Assembly: GCF_000519185.1 (NCBI RefSeq)
Contig: NZ_JAFA01000050.1
Span: 1 to 54,668, forward strand
Length of the DNA: 54,668 nt
Direction: 5' to 3'
DNA from: Paraburkholderia nodosa DSM 21604
GTDB taxonomy: Bacteria; Pseudomonadota; Gammaproteobacteria; Burkholderiales; Burkholderiaceae
Shown in pieces: positions 26,194-34,705 of this stretch. The notes beneath the pieces are model-generated. The model worked only from the letters and a program-made list of their open reading frames with translations, did no database searches and was not told where the DNA came from. A program made the position numbers and the translations under genes. The stretch's first letter is position 1; each line of letters begins with the position of its first letter.

Positions 26194-27393
26194 ATGTCCC
26201 TCTTTTCCGCTGTCGAACTCGCCCCCCGCGACCCGATCCTGGGTCTGAACGAAGCCTATAACGCCGATGCGCGCGCGACCAAGGTGAACCTCGGCGTGGG
26301 CGTGTACACCAACGAGGAAGGCAAGATTCCGCTGCTGCGCGCCGTGCGCGAAGCAGAAAAGGCCCGCGTGGAAGCCGGTCTGCCGCGTGGCTACCTGCCG
26401 ATCGAAGGTCTCGGCGCCTATGACGCCGCGGTGCAAAAGCTGCTGCTCGGCGACGACTCGCCGCTGATCGTCGCGGGCCGCGTCGTCACGGCGCAGGCGC
26501 TGGGCGGCACGGGCGCGCTCAAGATCGGCGCCGACTTCCTCAAGCGCGTGAACCCGAGCGCCAAGGTCGCGATCAGCGACCCGAGCTGGGAAAACCACCG
26601 CGCCCTGTTCGAAAGCGCGGGTTTTGAAGTCATCGCGTACCCGTACTACGACGCGCAGACCAACGGCGTGAACTTCGAAGGCATGCTGAGCGCGCTGAAC
26701 GGCTACGCCGCCGGCACCGTCGTCGTGCTGCACGCGTGCTGCCACAACCCGACCGGCGTGGACCTCACGATCGACCAGTGGAAGCAGGTCATCGAGGTCG
26801 TGAAGGCGCGAGGCCTGGTGCCGTTCCTCGACATCGCCTATCAAGGCTTCGGCGACGGCATCGCGGAAGACGGCGAAGTCGTGCGCCTCTTCGCCGCTTC
26901 GGAACTCAACGTGTTCGTTTCGTCGTCGTTCTCGAAGTCGTTCTCGCTGTACGGCGAACGCGTGGGCGCGCTGTCGATCCTCACGAGCAGCAAGGAAGAG
27001 TCGTCGCGCGTGCTCTCGCAACTCAAGCGCGTGATTCGCACGAACTACTCGAACCCGCCGACGCACGGCGGCTCGGTGGTCGCAGCCGTGCTCGGCTCGG
27101 CCGACCTGCGCGCCATGTGGGAAGCGGAACTCGGCGAAATGCGCAACCGCATCCGCGCGATGCGCACGGGCCTCGTCGAGCGCCTCACTGCCGCCGGCGT
27201 GGACCGCGACTTCAACTTCATCAACGTGCAGCGCGGCATGTTCTCGTACTCGGGCCTGACCGCTGCACAAGTCGACCGCCTGCGCGATGAGTTCGGCATC
27301 TATGCCGTCAGCACGGGCCGCATCTGCGTAGCCGCGCTGAACATGCGCAACCTCGACGTCGTGGCGAGCGCAGTCGCCCAAGTGCTGAAGTAA
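26194..27393 (+). CDS. tyrB: Aromatic amino acid aminotransferase
   Basis: This 399-residue PLP-dependent class I aminotransferase is of the AspC/TyrB group. It transfers the amino group between aromatic amino acids or aspartate and 2-oxoglutarate. The Schiff-base lysine is in SSSFSKSFSLYGERVG. The substrate carboxylate-binding arginine is in STGRICVAALN near the C terminus. HACCHNPTGVDLT is the conserved PLP-binding stretch. Aspartate versus aromatic preference cannot be settled by eye. The start at 26194 gives the family N terminus (MSLFSAVELAPRDPILGL). It is divergent from uvrB and followed by a strong terminator. Confidence 0.93.
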   Translation: MSLFSAVELAPRDPILGLNEAYNADARATKVNLGVGVYTNEEGKIPLLRAVREAEKARVEAGLPRGYLPIEGLGAYDAAVQKLLLGDDSPLIVAGRVVTAQALGGTGALKIGADFLKRVNPSAKVAISDPSWENHRALFESAGFEVIAYPYYDAQTNGVNFEGMLSALNGYAAGTVVVLHACCHNPTGVDLTIDQWKQVIEVVKARGLVPFLDIAYQGFGDGIAEDGEVVRLFAASELNVFVSSSFSKSFSLYGERVGALSILTSSKEESSRVLSQLKRVIRTNYSNPPTHGGSVVAAVLGSADLRAMWEAELGEMRNRIRAMRTGLVERLTAAGVDRDFNFINVQRGMFSYSGLTAAQVDRLRDEFGIYAVSTGRICVAALNMRNLDVVASAVAQVLK

Positions 27394-27442
27394 GATCGTT
27401 CGCCAGCAAGACAGGCCGCTGCCAAGCGGCTTGCTGGCGCGA

Positions 27443-27483
27443 TAAAAAAAGGCGTCCGTTCTTTCGAACGGACGCCTTTTTCT
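27443..27483. terminator. Bidirectional terminator, aminotransferase/patatin
   Basis: GGCGTCCGTTC and GAACGGACGCC form an 11-bp stem with a TTTC loop. An A7 run lies on the left and a T5 run on the right, so it can terminate both converging genes. Confidence 0.93.
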
Positions 27484-27518
27484 TTGGCGAACGCAGCGGA
27501 AAACTTGCCGGAGAAGCG

Positions 27519-28784
27519 TCAGCCGCCGTGGCCTCGCGAATCGCGATGGATATCGTGCGTAACGAAGCCCGAGTCGTTGTCCGGCTTGTCGAGCCAGCCC
27601 GGCTGCGCGAGCGAGGCGCGGATGTCCTGCAAGCCGCTAGTCCAATGCTCGTGCATGGTCGAGAGGCCGAACTGGTAGTCCTTGAAGTGGCCCTCGTATT
27701 CCTTCTGCCGGTAGATGAGGTGGATCACGTTGTACTTCTTCGAGCACGAAAGCTCGTCCGCCAGCGCGACCCACGGGTCATTGCGATGCTCGGGCGCGAC
27801 GCGATCGAGGACCTCGCGCAGCACATGCCGGTAACGCTGCGAGCGCTGCAGGATATCGGTCACAAGGCGCGTGCGGCTCGAATACTGAATGTCCTTCACG
27901 CGCCCCTGCACGTCGATGAGGTTGTCCGGCACCGGCCCGCGCGCGCTCCAGAGATCGACCTGAAACGCGAGCGTGTCGCGCCGCGGCGTGGTCTGGATCA
28001 CCTCATAGAGCGGCGTGTTCGACATCAGGCCGCCGTCCCAGTAGTACTCGCCGTCGATCTCCACCGCCGCGAAGCCCGGCGGCAGCGCGCCCGAGGCGAT
28101 GAAATGCTCGGGACGTAAGGTTGTGGTCTTGTTGTCGAAATAGACGAAGTTGCCGCTGCCCACGTTGACCGCGCCCACCGACACGCGCGTTTCGCCCGAA
28201 TTGATGCGCTCGAAGTCGCACAAGCGTTCCAGCGTGGCCTTGAGCGGCTTCGTGTCGTAGTAGCTGGCCGTTTCGGGCGAACCCGATCCATGGGGCAGCG
28301 GCGGCGGAAAGCGCGGCACGAAGAAGCCCTTCTGCCCTTCTACGATCGCGCCTGCCGCCTGCATGGTCGTGAAGGTCTTGCGCACGGCGGCATTCGAATT
28401 GAAAAGCGCATGCTCGACGAACGGCGGCAACGGGAAACTGAAGGCCGGCTGGCAGATCGTCTCCCAGAACTCGCGCAGCCGCGCCACGCGATGTTCGGGC
28501 GCATTGCCCGCGATGATGGCCGTATTGAGCGCGCCGATCGAGATACCCGCGATCCAGTTGGGCGCGACGCCGGCCTCGACGAGCCCTTCATACACGCCCG
28601 CCTGATACGCGCCGAGCGCACCGCCCCCCTGCAGCGTGAGCGCGACGGTTTCCCACTCTTTGGCTTCCGCGCCGCAGTGCGAAATATGCGGCTGCGGTGC
28701 GTCGCCGACACGCGCGCCGGTATGCGCGCCGACCTCGTCGTCGACTGCGCTCGACTGGACCTGCCCCTTCTTGCGTTGCGCCAT
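27519..28784 (-). CDS. Patatin-like phospholipase with DUF3734 domain
   Basis: This 421-residue protein has the patatin fold. GGGALGAYQAG (oxyanion hole) and the GISIGAL elbow carry the catalytic Ser, and YWDGGLMSNTP supplies the Asp of the Ser-Asp dyad. Residues from about 300 match the C-terminal DUF3734 found in many bacterial patatins. In Burkholderiaceae such genes sit with bdhA-like dehydrogenases and polyhydroxybutyrate (PHB) metabolism; a role in lipid or PHB-granule turnover is inferred. The start at 28784 has AGGAGG eight bases upstream. It ends close to the bidirectional terminator. Confidence 0.92.
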   Translation of the reverse strand: MAQRKKGQVQSSAVDDEVGAHTGARVGDAPQPHISHCGAEAKEWETVALTLQGGGALGAYQAGVYEGLVEAGVAPNWIAGISIGALNTAIIAGNAPEHRVARLREFWETICQPAFSFPLPPFVEHALFNSNAAVRKTFTTMQAAGAIVEGQKGFFVPRFPPPLPHGSGSPETASYYDTKPLKATLERLCDFERINSGETRVSVGAVNVGSGNFVYFDNKTTTLRPEHFIASGALPPGFAAVEIDGEYYWDGGLMSNTPLYEVIQTTPRRDTLAFQVDLWSARGPVPDNLIDVQGRVKDIQYSSRTRLVTDILQRSQRYRHVLREVLDRVAPEHRNDPWVALADELSCSKKYNVIHLIYRQKEYEGHFKDYQFGLSTMHEHWTSGLQDIRASLAQPGWLDKPDNDSGFVTHDIHRDSRGHGG

Positions 28785-28813
28785 TGCCGCGCCTCCTCGC
28801 CCCAATGCCTGCG

Positions 28814-29617
28814 TTATTGCATGAACCAGCCGTGGCTCACCACGAAGGACTGGCCCGTAAACGCTGCGCTCGGGAACGCCGAGAGGAACAGCACGGTTTG
28901 CGCGACGTCCTCGACGGTCGTGAAAATGCCGTCCACCGTGCCGCCGAGCATCACGTGCTTGACCACTTCTTCCTCGGAGATGCCGAGTTCCTTCGCCTGC
29001 TCGGGAATCTGCTTTTCCACGAGCGGCGTGCGCACGAAGCCCGGACACACCACGTGCGAGCGCACGTTGTGCTTGCCGCCTTCCTTGGCGAGCACGCGCG
29101 CGAGACCGAGCAGCGCGTGCTTGGCCGCGACATAGGCCGACTTGAGCGGCGACGCTTCGTGCGAGTGCACCGAACCCATGTAGATCACGACGCCGCCGCG
29201 GTCGTCCTTGTACATGTGCTTGAGCACCGCTTTGGTGGTGAGGAACGCGCCGTCCACGTGGATGGCCTGCATCTTCTTCCAGTCGGAGAACGCGTAGTTC
29301 TCGATCGGGTTCACGATCTGGATGCCGGCGTTCGAGATCAGGATATCCACCGGGCCGAGTTCGGCCCCAACGCGGTCGATGCCCTGATTCACCGCATCTT
29401 CATTGGTGACGTCCATGGCGACGCCGATGGCCTTGCCGCCTGCGCCCTTGATCTCTTCGGCCACGGCGTCCGCGCCGCTCTGGTTCAGGTCGGCGATGGC
29501 GACAGCGGCGCCCGCCTGCGCGAGCGTGAGGGCGATCTGCTTGCCAATGCCGCTGGCCGCGCCGGTAACGACGGCAACCTTGCCATCGAGTTTCGTGTTC
29601 AGGGAGAGAGACGACAT
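28814..29617 (-). CDS. bdhA: D-3-hydroxybutyrate dehydrogenase (SDR)
   Basis: This 267-residue NAD-dependent short-chain dehydrogenase has TGAASGIGK (nucleotide-binding), NAG (in ISNAGIQIV), catalytic Ser in MGSVHSH, and the YVAAK Tyr/Lys pair. The family signature GGTVDGIFTTVEDVAQTVLFL and the C-terminal SHGWFMQ are characteristic of 3-hydroxybutyrate dehydrogenases, which convert 3-hydroxybutyrate to acetoacetate after PHB breakdown. TGGAGGTG precedes the ATG. The patatin gene starts 29 bp downstream on the same strand, so they form an operon. Confidence 0.93.
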   Translation of the reverse strand: MSSLSLNTKLDGKVAVVTGAASGIGKQIALTLAQAGAAVAIADLNQSGADAVAEEIKGAGGKAIGVAMDVTNEDAVNQGIDRVGAELGPVDILISNAGIQIVNPIENYAFSDWKKMQAIHVDGAFLTTKAVLKHMYKDDRGGVVIYMGSVHSHEASPLKSAYVAAKHALLGLARVLAKEGGKHNVRSHVVCPGFVRTPLVEKQIPEQAKELGISEEEVVKHVMLGGTVDGIFTTVEDVAQTVLFLSAFPSAAFTGQSFVVSHGWFMQ

Positions 29618-29879
29618 CGGGCACCTCCAGGTGAGTGAACGGGACAGGATGAAACCTCGGAGCGCGCGCCGTCAAACCTGACGAATGGCTTATGCCATCC
29701 GGCCGGATGTTGCGTCGCGGCCAACCAGGCTATTGTGCATGAAGGCGCCTCGTCGAAGCATCGAGCACGACAGGCAAAAGAGATTTTCGCCGCACTGCAA
29801 GGCACGGCGCGCGCGGCACAAGCCGTTCAGCAGCAACGGCCAAGTCGTGCTAGCTTAATCGGCTCACAAGGAGGCGTTA

Positions 29880-30851
29880 ATGAACTATCGGCGACTGGGC
29901 CGCTCAGGCCTGCAGGTAAGCGAACTGTCCATCGGCTCGTGGGTCACCTACGGCAACCAGGTCGACGCCAGGCTCGCGCGCGAATCGCTCGCGGCGGCGC
30001 GCGACGCGGGCATCAACTTCTTCGACAACGCCGAGGCCTACGCCGGCGGCAAGTCGGAAGAGCTCATGGGCCAGGCGCTCAAGGAGCTCGCGTGGCCGCG
30101 CGTGAGCTATGTGGTCTCGACCAAGTTCTACTGGGGCTTGAACGAAGCGCCCAACCAGTACCACACGCTCAACCGCAAATACCTCATGGACGCCATCGAC
30201 GGCTCGCTCAAGCGGCTGCAGCTCGATTACGTCGATCTCGTGTTCTGCCACCGCCCCGACCCGAACACGCCGGTCGAGGAAACCGTCTGGGCGATGAGCG
30301 ACATGATCACGCGCGGCAAGGCGCTCTACTGGGGCACCTCGGAGTGGAGCGCCGACGAAATCCGCGCCGCGTGGGAAATCGCCGAGCGCCATCACCTGCA
30401 CAAGCCGGCCATGGAGCAGCCGCAATACAACCTGTTCCACCGCACGCGCGTGGAAGACGAATACCGTCGGCTCTACGAGGACATCGGCCTCGGCCTCACC
30501 ACGTGGAGCCCGCTCGCCTCGGGTCTGCTCACCGGCAAGTACCGCGGCGGCGTGCCGTCGGGCAGCCGCGCGGAACTGCAGGGCTACGACTGGCTGCGCA
30601 AGAACGTCACCGACCCCGACAAGAACGAGATCGTCGGCAAGCTCGCCGAATTCGCGAAACAACTCGACTGTTCGGTGGGGCAACTCGCCCTCGCGTGGAT
30701 CCTGAAGAATCCGCGCGTGAGCACCGTCATCACCGGGGCCTCGCGCATCGAGCAGATCGGCGAAAACATGAAAGCGCGCGACGTGGCGGAAAAGATCACG
30801 CCGGACATCAAGGCGCAGATCGAGGCGATCGTCGGCGACGCTTACGACTGA
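29880..30851 (+). CDS. Aldo/keto reductase, potassium-channel beta-subunit-like
   Basis: This 323-residue (beta/alpha)8 NADPH-dependent oxidoreductase has its catalytic tetrad visible: Asp and Tyr in FFDNAEAYAGGKSE, Lys in VVSTKFYWG, and His in LVFCHRPDPN. The sequence YNLFHRTRVEDEYRRLYEDIGLGLTTWSPLASGLLTGKY is typical of the Kv-beta/YghZ branch. The substrate is unknown (aldehydes or ketones, for example methylglyoxal-type). AAGGAGGCG precedes the ATG. It stands alone, divergent from the bdhA operon. Confidence 0.93.
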   Translation: MNYRRLGRSGLQVSELSIGSWVTYGNQVDARLARESLAAARDAGINFFDNAEAYAGGKSEELMGQALKELAWPRVSYVVSTKFYWGLNEAPNQYHTLNRKYLMDAIDGSLKRLQLDYVDLVFCHRPDPNTPVEETVWAMSDMITRGKALYWGTSEWSADEIRAAWEIAERHHLHKPAMEQPQYNLFHRTRVEDEYRRLYEDIGLGLTTWSPLASGLLTGKYRGGVPSGSRAELQGYDWLRKNVTDPDKNEIVGKLAEFAKQLDCSVGQLALAWILKNPRVSTVITGASRIEQIGENMKARDVAEKITPDIKAQIEAIVGDAYD

Positions 30852-31046
30852 CGTAGCGCGCATGCCCGGAAGGCGCGGCGCGGCCGAAACCGTGGGGTGG
30901 GCTCGCGCGTCGGCGTAGCCGGCCGGGCGGCGTACTGCGGATCACGTATTGCGGTGGCGTACAATACGCGGCCTCGCAGGCGCCGCAGTCATCGCGCCGC
31001 CGCTGCCGTCTTCCCCGTTCTCACCGGACCTCGTGTCCCGCCCATC

Positions 31047-31892
31047 ATGCTGAGCTACCGTCACGCCTTCCACGCCGGCAATCATGCCGATGTCCTGAAA
31101 CACGCCGTCGTCGTGCAACTGCTGCATTACCTCAGCAAGAAGGACAAGGCGTACTGGTACATCGACACCCACGCGGGCGCCGGCGCCTATGCATTGCGCG
31201 AAGGCTACGCGACGAAAAACGCCGAGTTCGACACCGGCATCGGCAAGCTGTGGGGCCGCGACGACCTGCCTGCGGCGCTCGCCGACTACGTCGACGAAGT
31301 GGCGGCGCTGAACCCCGACGGTGAGTTGCGCTTCTACCCCGGCTCGCCCTATCTGGCCTGGCGTCTCATGCGCGAGCAGGATCGCATGCGGCTGTTCGAA
31401 TTGCACAGCACGGAAATCGACGTGCTGCGCCACCGCTTCCACGACGCGGGCCGCCGCGTGATGATCTACGCAGGCGACGGCTTCGACGGCATCAAGCCGC
31501 TCCTGCCCCCGCCGCCGCGCCGGGCGCTCGTGCTGATCGACCCGTCTTTCGAGGACAAGCGCGACTACTCGCGCACGCTTACGTGCGTCGAGGAAAGCCT
31601 CAAGCGCTTCGCGAACGGCACCTATGCGGTCTGGTATCCGCAGGTCACGCGTCCCGAATCGCAGCGCTTCCCGGAGCAACTCAAGCGCCTGCAGAACAAG
31701 AACTGGCTGCACCTCACGCTTTCGGTAAGCAACCCGCCCGAAGACGGCTTCGGCCTTTACGGCAGCGGCATGTTCATCCTGAACCCGCCCTACACGCTCG
31801 AAGCGGCGATGAAAGAAGCGCTGCCGTGGCTCGTGAAAACGCTCGGGCAGGACGCCGGCGCGCAATTCAAGATCGAGTCGCGCGGCGACTGA
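31047..31892 (+). CDS. rlmJ: 23S rRNA (adenine-2030-N6)-methyltransferase
   Basis: This 281-residue SAM-dependent methyltransferase is of the RlmJ (YhiR, DUF519) family and modifies A2030 of 23S rRNA. MLSYRHAFHAGNHADVLKH is the diagnostic N terminus. THAGAGAY is the SAM-binding motif I, and LIDPSFEDK corresponds to the DPPYE catalytic motif, here DPSFE. The ATG at 31047 is chosen because the upstream extension of the frame (to 30897) lacks family sequence. No ribosome site is obvious (CCCATC precedes). Confidence 0.93.
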   Translation: MLSYRHAFHAGNHADVLKHAVVVQLLHYLSKKDKAYWYIDTHAGAGAYALREGYATKNAEFDTGIGKLWGRDDLPAALADYVDEVAALNPDGELRFYPGSPYLAWRLMREQDRMRLFELHSTEIDVLRHRFHDAGRRVMIYAGDGFDGIKPLLPPPPRRALVLIDPSFEDKRDYSRTLTCVEESLKRFANGTYAVWYPQVTRPESQRFPEQLKRLQNKNWLHLTLSVSNPPEDGFGLYGSGMFILNPPYTLEAAMKEALPWLVKTLGQDAGAQFKIESRGD

Positions 31893-31921
31893 GCCGCTGA
31901 CTCAACTCCGCGCGTGCGGCG

Positions 31922-32314
31922 TCACTGCCCAGAAGGTAGCGGCTGGGGAAGCGGCGGCGTTGGACGATGCGGGGGACGCGGCGGGCGCGGTGGCGGAGTC
32001 GGCCGCCCGCCGCCCTGCTGCACTTCCACGTACGGCGCGACGACGTAGGGCTGCGACGAATCCGGCGCGAGACCCGCCGGTTGCACCGCCTGAACCATCG
32101 GCTCGTGCGAGAGCGGCGCGTTTTGCAGCACCAGCCCCGGTTGGCCGTCGCTGATCCCTCTTTGTGTATCCAGAATGAGCGGCTGCCCGGCATGCGCGCC
32201 GGCGCTGGCGCACGCCATGACAACGACGATCAGGCCCGCACGCGTAACAGAAAAACGACGCAACGCGCGGCGAGGCAACACGGACGTGCGGTGGGAAATG
32301 CGGTCTTGCACCAT
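31922..32314 (-). CDS. Proline-rich exported protein of unknown function
   Basis: This roughly 130-residue protein has a basic N terminus (RRALRRFSVTR) leading into a hydrophobic stretch, LIVVVMACASAGAHA-GQ, that looks like a signal peptide. The last ~35 residues are extremely Pro/Arg-rich (PTPPPRPPRPPHRPTPP), suggesting an extended periplasmic linker. Two in-frame starts, ATG 32314 and ATG 32344, are possible. The middle has the pattern PYVVAPYVEVQQGG. I recognise no domain. It converges on rlmJ with only 29 bp between stop codons. Confidence 0.55.
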   Translation of the reverse strand: MVQDRISHRTSVLPRRALRRFSVTRAGLIVVVMACASAGAHAGQPLILDTQRGISDGQPGLVLQNAPLSHEPMVQAVQPAGLAPDSSQPYVVAPYVEVQQGGGRPTPPPRPPRPPHRPTPPLPQPLPSGQ

Positions 32315-32431
32315 GAACGGCCCCCGGAGAGAAAGCGACACCATTGCTATGACGGCTCGTCGCAAAAAAGACTTTACCTTACCCCGGTGGGAAGGCTCAG
32401 ACTCTGTTCCATCGGCGGTGCAGAAATGACA

Positions 32432-32490
32432 AAGCCCCGCCAATGCGGGGCTTGAGATGGTGCTGCTCCAACCGGACTGAAGCCCGGTTG
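32432..32490 (-). terminator. Double hairpin downstream of the DUF3563 gene
   Basis: AAGCCCCGC/GCGGGGCTT (32432-32453) is followed on the minus strand by TTGTCATTT. A second stem, CAACCGG/CCGGTTG, lies at 32469-32490 right after the stop codon. The first is probably the DUF3563 terminator. Confidence 0.7.
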
Positions 32491-32498
32491 AAACTGGC

Positions 32499-32648
32499 TT
32501 ACAGCGAGTTGTAGCCGTTCGATTCGATCGTACGAATGCGCTGCTCGAGCTGCACCATATCGGCGGACGATGCGAGATACGCTTCGCGACGACGACGTTC
32601 GGCAGTTTCAAACCAGTTGCTCAGCTTTTCAAGAAGGAATGCAAACAT
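32499..32648 (-). CDS. DUF3563 family small protein
   Basis: This 49-residue protein begins MFAFLLEKLSNWFETAERRR and continues to an amphipathic helix (LASSADMVQLEQRIRTIES) ending in NGYNSL. It matches the DUF3563 family, which is widespread in Burkholderiaceae and has no known function. The N terminus is short and hydrophobic followed by a basic Arg run, consistent with peripheral membrane association. It is too short for ordinary gene prediction cut-offs. A TATAAT-like -10 (32728-32733, minus strand) and a repeat in its leader suggest strong, possibly regulated expression. Confidence 0.85.
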   Translation of the reverse strand: MFAFLLEKLSNWFETAERRRREAYLASSADMVQLEQRIRTIESNGYNSL

Positions 32649-32698
32649 GATGGTGTGCTCCAAGGATTCGGTTCGGCGATCCCCGGTGAATTCGCATC

Positions 32699-32725
32699 AG
32701 GGATAACCCTCATTAGGGATAACCC
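32699..32725 (-). repeat. Direct repeat in the DUF3563 leader
   Basis: AGGGATAACCC occurs at 32699-32709 and 32715-32725 (16-bp spacing), between the putative -10 element at 32728 and the DUF3563 ATG. Placement in the 5' untranslated region suggests an operator or RNA element. Confidence 0.5.
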
Positions 32726-32727
32726 GC

Positions 32728-32733
32728 ATTATA
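32728..32733 (-). promoter_or_regulatory. TATAAT -10 for the DUF3563 gene
   Basis: ATTATA on the plus strand reads TATAAT on the minus strand, 80 bp before the ATG at 32648. No matching -35 is clear (CTAGCA at the expected distance). Confidence 0.45.
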
Positions 32734-32945
32734 ACGGTTGCACCGAACTTTGCTAGTGAATTGCCCGAATACTGTGCATTCCAATTTGGAATGACGTTGG
32801 AATACGAATCGGCAACATCATGTTTTATCGACACATTTCCCACCGACTTCGCGGGCGCTTAGCCGCAATCACGCCAAATTGCACTAATACGGTGCACGCA
32901 GCCAATGCGGTTGCGTCAATTTGCCCGCCGCGGTTGCACCTGCAT

Positions 32946-33371
32946 TCAGTGGACGTGGCCCGCCTCGTGGCAGTCTGTCGTGGCGACGTCGGCAAGCCGC
33001 TCGATGATCGGGCAGTCGGGCCGGTCATTGCCCTGGCAGTGCGAAGCCAGGTGGGCGAGCGTGTCGCGCATCTGAGAGAGTTCGGCGATGCGCTGGTCGA
33101 GTTCGGCGACATGTTCGAGCGCGATCGACTTGACCTCGGCGCTCGCGCGGGAGCGGTCGTGCCAGAGCGCCAGCAGGCGCCGGATGTCCTCCACCAGAAA
33201 GCCAAGCCGGCGCGCCTGGCGGATGAAGCGCAGCGAATGCACTTCCTCCGTGCCATAGACCCGGTAGCCGGACTCCGTGCGCCCTTTGGGCGCCAGCAGC
33301 CCGACGCTTTCGTAGTACCGGATCATTTTTGCCGTGACGCCCGATTCACGCGCCGCTTCGCCGATGTTCAC
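32946..33371 (-). CDS. cueR: Copper-responsive MerR-family regulator
   Basis: This 141-residue regulator has an N-terminal MerR helix-turn-helix (NIGEAARESGVTAKMIRYYESVGLL) and a long dimerisation helix. Two metal-binding cysteines fall at residues 112 and 120 (SHCQGNDRPDCPI), the same positions as Cu(I)-sensing CueR. The C-terminal TTDCHEAGHVH adds more possible ligands. It starts with GTG at 33371, preceded by GGGAG; the ORF is open upstream but that part overlaps the operator. It is divergent from copZ across a copper-type operator. Confidence 0.9.
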   Translation of the reverse strand: MNIGEAARESGVTAKMIRYYESVGLLAPKGRTESGYRVYGTEEVHSLRFIRQARRLGFLVEDIRRLLALWHDRSRASAEVKSIALEHVAELDQRIAELSQMRDTLAHLASHCQGNDRPDCPIIERLADVATTDCHEAGHVH

Positions 33372-33421
33372 GCCGTTCTCCCGCTGTCTGGTCAATCGTT
33401 TGGTCGATGGTTTGATCGTAC

Positions 33422-33442
33422 ACCTTCCCATGATGGGAAGGT
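33422..33442. promoter_or_regulatory. CueR operator palindrome
   Basis: ACCTTCCC and GGGAAGGT flank a 5-base centre (ATGAT), a 21-bp near-perfect palindrome matching the CueR/HmrR operator type. It lies between cueR and copZ, 93 bp from the copZ ATG. It would sit between the -35 and -10 of the copZ promoter. Confidence 0.85.
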
Positions 33443-33534
33443 CCAGCGCGACAAGCGGTCCCCGCTGGCATAATCCGCCGGCGGCCTCATATCGAGTAGT
33501 AACAAGCCTCAATCTCTGAAAAAAGGAACACACG

Positions 33535-33741
33535 ATGATCCAGTTCAACGTCGAAGGCATGAGCTGCCAGCACTGCGTAGGCGCCGTCACGCGCGCGATC
33601 CACGAACACGACGCGCAAGCCAGGGTCGAGATCGATCTGGCTGCCGGCCGCGTGAAGGTCGAATCGAGCCAGAGCGCCGAAATCCTGAAGTCGGCGATCG
33701 ACGAAGCCGGCTACACCGTCGTCGGCACGGCCAGCGTCTGA
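33535..33741 (+). CDS. copZ: Copper chaperone (heavy-metal-associated domain)
   Basis: This 68-residue single HMA-domain protein has the metal-binding motif GMSCQHC (Cys11, Cys14). The remainder (VEIDLAAGRVKVESS...AIDEAGYTVVG) completes the beta-alpha-beta-beta-alpha-beta fold. It carries Cu(I) in the cytoplasm. It is controlled by the divergent CueR. No copper ATPase gene lies adjacent, so it must partner with one elsewhere. An RBS AAAAAAGGAA precedes the ATG. Confidence 0.93.
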   Translation: MIQFNVEGMSCQHCVGAVTRAIHEHDAQARVEIDLAAGRVKVESSQSAEILKSAIDEAGYTVVGTASV

Positions 33742-33752
33742 CGGGCCGAGCC

Positions 33753-34676
33753 ATGTTCAAGGTTGCCGTGATCGGCGCGTCTGGCCTGCTCGGGCGCGCC
33801 GTGGTGCGCGAACTCGCCGCCGTGACCACCTGGCAAGTCGTGCCGACCGCGTTCCGTCACGGCGGCCCGCAGCAGACTGTGCTCGACGTGCGCGACGCGC
33901 AGGCCGTGAACGCCTTCGTCGAGCGCGAGGCGCCCGACGCGATCGTGCTGGCCGCCGCCGAGCGCCGCCCCGACGTGTGCGAGCACGATCCGGCGGCGGC
34001 GCGCGCGCTCAACGTCGATGCGGTGCGCAGCGTCGCCGCGGCGGCGCGGCAGCGCGGCGCGTGGGTGCTATCGATCTCCACCGATTACGTGTTCGACGGC
34101 ACGCAGCCGCCCTACCGCGTCGACGACACGCCGAATCCGCTCAACGCCTACGGCCACAGCAAGCTCGAAGGCGAGCGGGCCTTGCTCGAAACCAGCGACA
34201 ACGCCCTCGTGCTGCGCCTGCCCTTGCTATACGGGCCGATCGTCGGCTGGAACGAATCCGCGGTCACGAGTCTCGTGCCGGCCATCGTCGCTTCGGGAAA
34301 GCCCGGGGCGCAGGCGGCATCGATGGACGCGTGGGCCACGCGCTACCCCACTTTCACGCCCGACGTGGCGTTCGTGATCCGCGAACTGTTGCTGCGCTGC
34401 GCAGACGGCAAGCCCGTGCGCGGGGTCGCGCAGTGGTCCGGCGACGAGCCGATGACGAAGTACGACATCGCCCAACGCATCGCCCAGGCCCTTGGCGTAG
34501 AGGCGCGTCTGCTCGCACAGCCGACGCCCACCGACGCCACGCCGCGCCCGCGCGACTGTCATCTCGATTCGAGCCGCCTCGAAACACTGGGGATGGGCCG
34601 CCGCACGCCGTTCGACGTGGCGATTCGCGCCGTGCTCGACGCTTTCATGAGAGACGGCGAGCCGCGCAACGCATAG
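33753..34676 (+). CDS. RmlD-like NAD(P)-dependent sugar-nucleotide reductase
   Basis: This 307-residue extended short-chain reductase has GASGLLGR (nucleotide-binding), STDYVFDGTQPPYR and the NAYGHSKLEGERALLE Tyr-x3-Lys site. It resembles dTDP-4-dehydrorhamnose reductase and the methionine adenosyltransferase beta subunit. No other rhamnose genes are adjacent, so rhamnose synthesis is not implied. It begins 11 bp after copZ, so it is probably co-transcribed and perhaps induced with it. The substrate is not known. Confidence 0.88.
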   Translation: MFKVAVIGASGLLGRAVVRELAAVTTWQVVPTAFRHGGPQQTVLDVRDAQAVNAFVEREAPDAIVLAAAERRPDVCEHDPAAARALNVDAVRSVAAAARQRGAWVLSISTDYVFDGTQPPYRVDDTPNPLNAYGHSKLEGERALLETSDNALVLRLPLLYGPIVGWNESAVTSLVPAIVASGKPGAQAASMDAWATRYPTFTPDVAFVIRELLLRCADGKPVRGVAQWSGDEPMTKYDIAQRIAQALGVEARLLAQPTPTDATPRPRDCHLDSSRLETLGMGRRTPFDVAIRAVLDAFMRDGEPRNA

Positions 34677-34705
34677 CGGCGAGCCGGCCGCTTTCCCGCG
34701 AAAAT

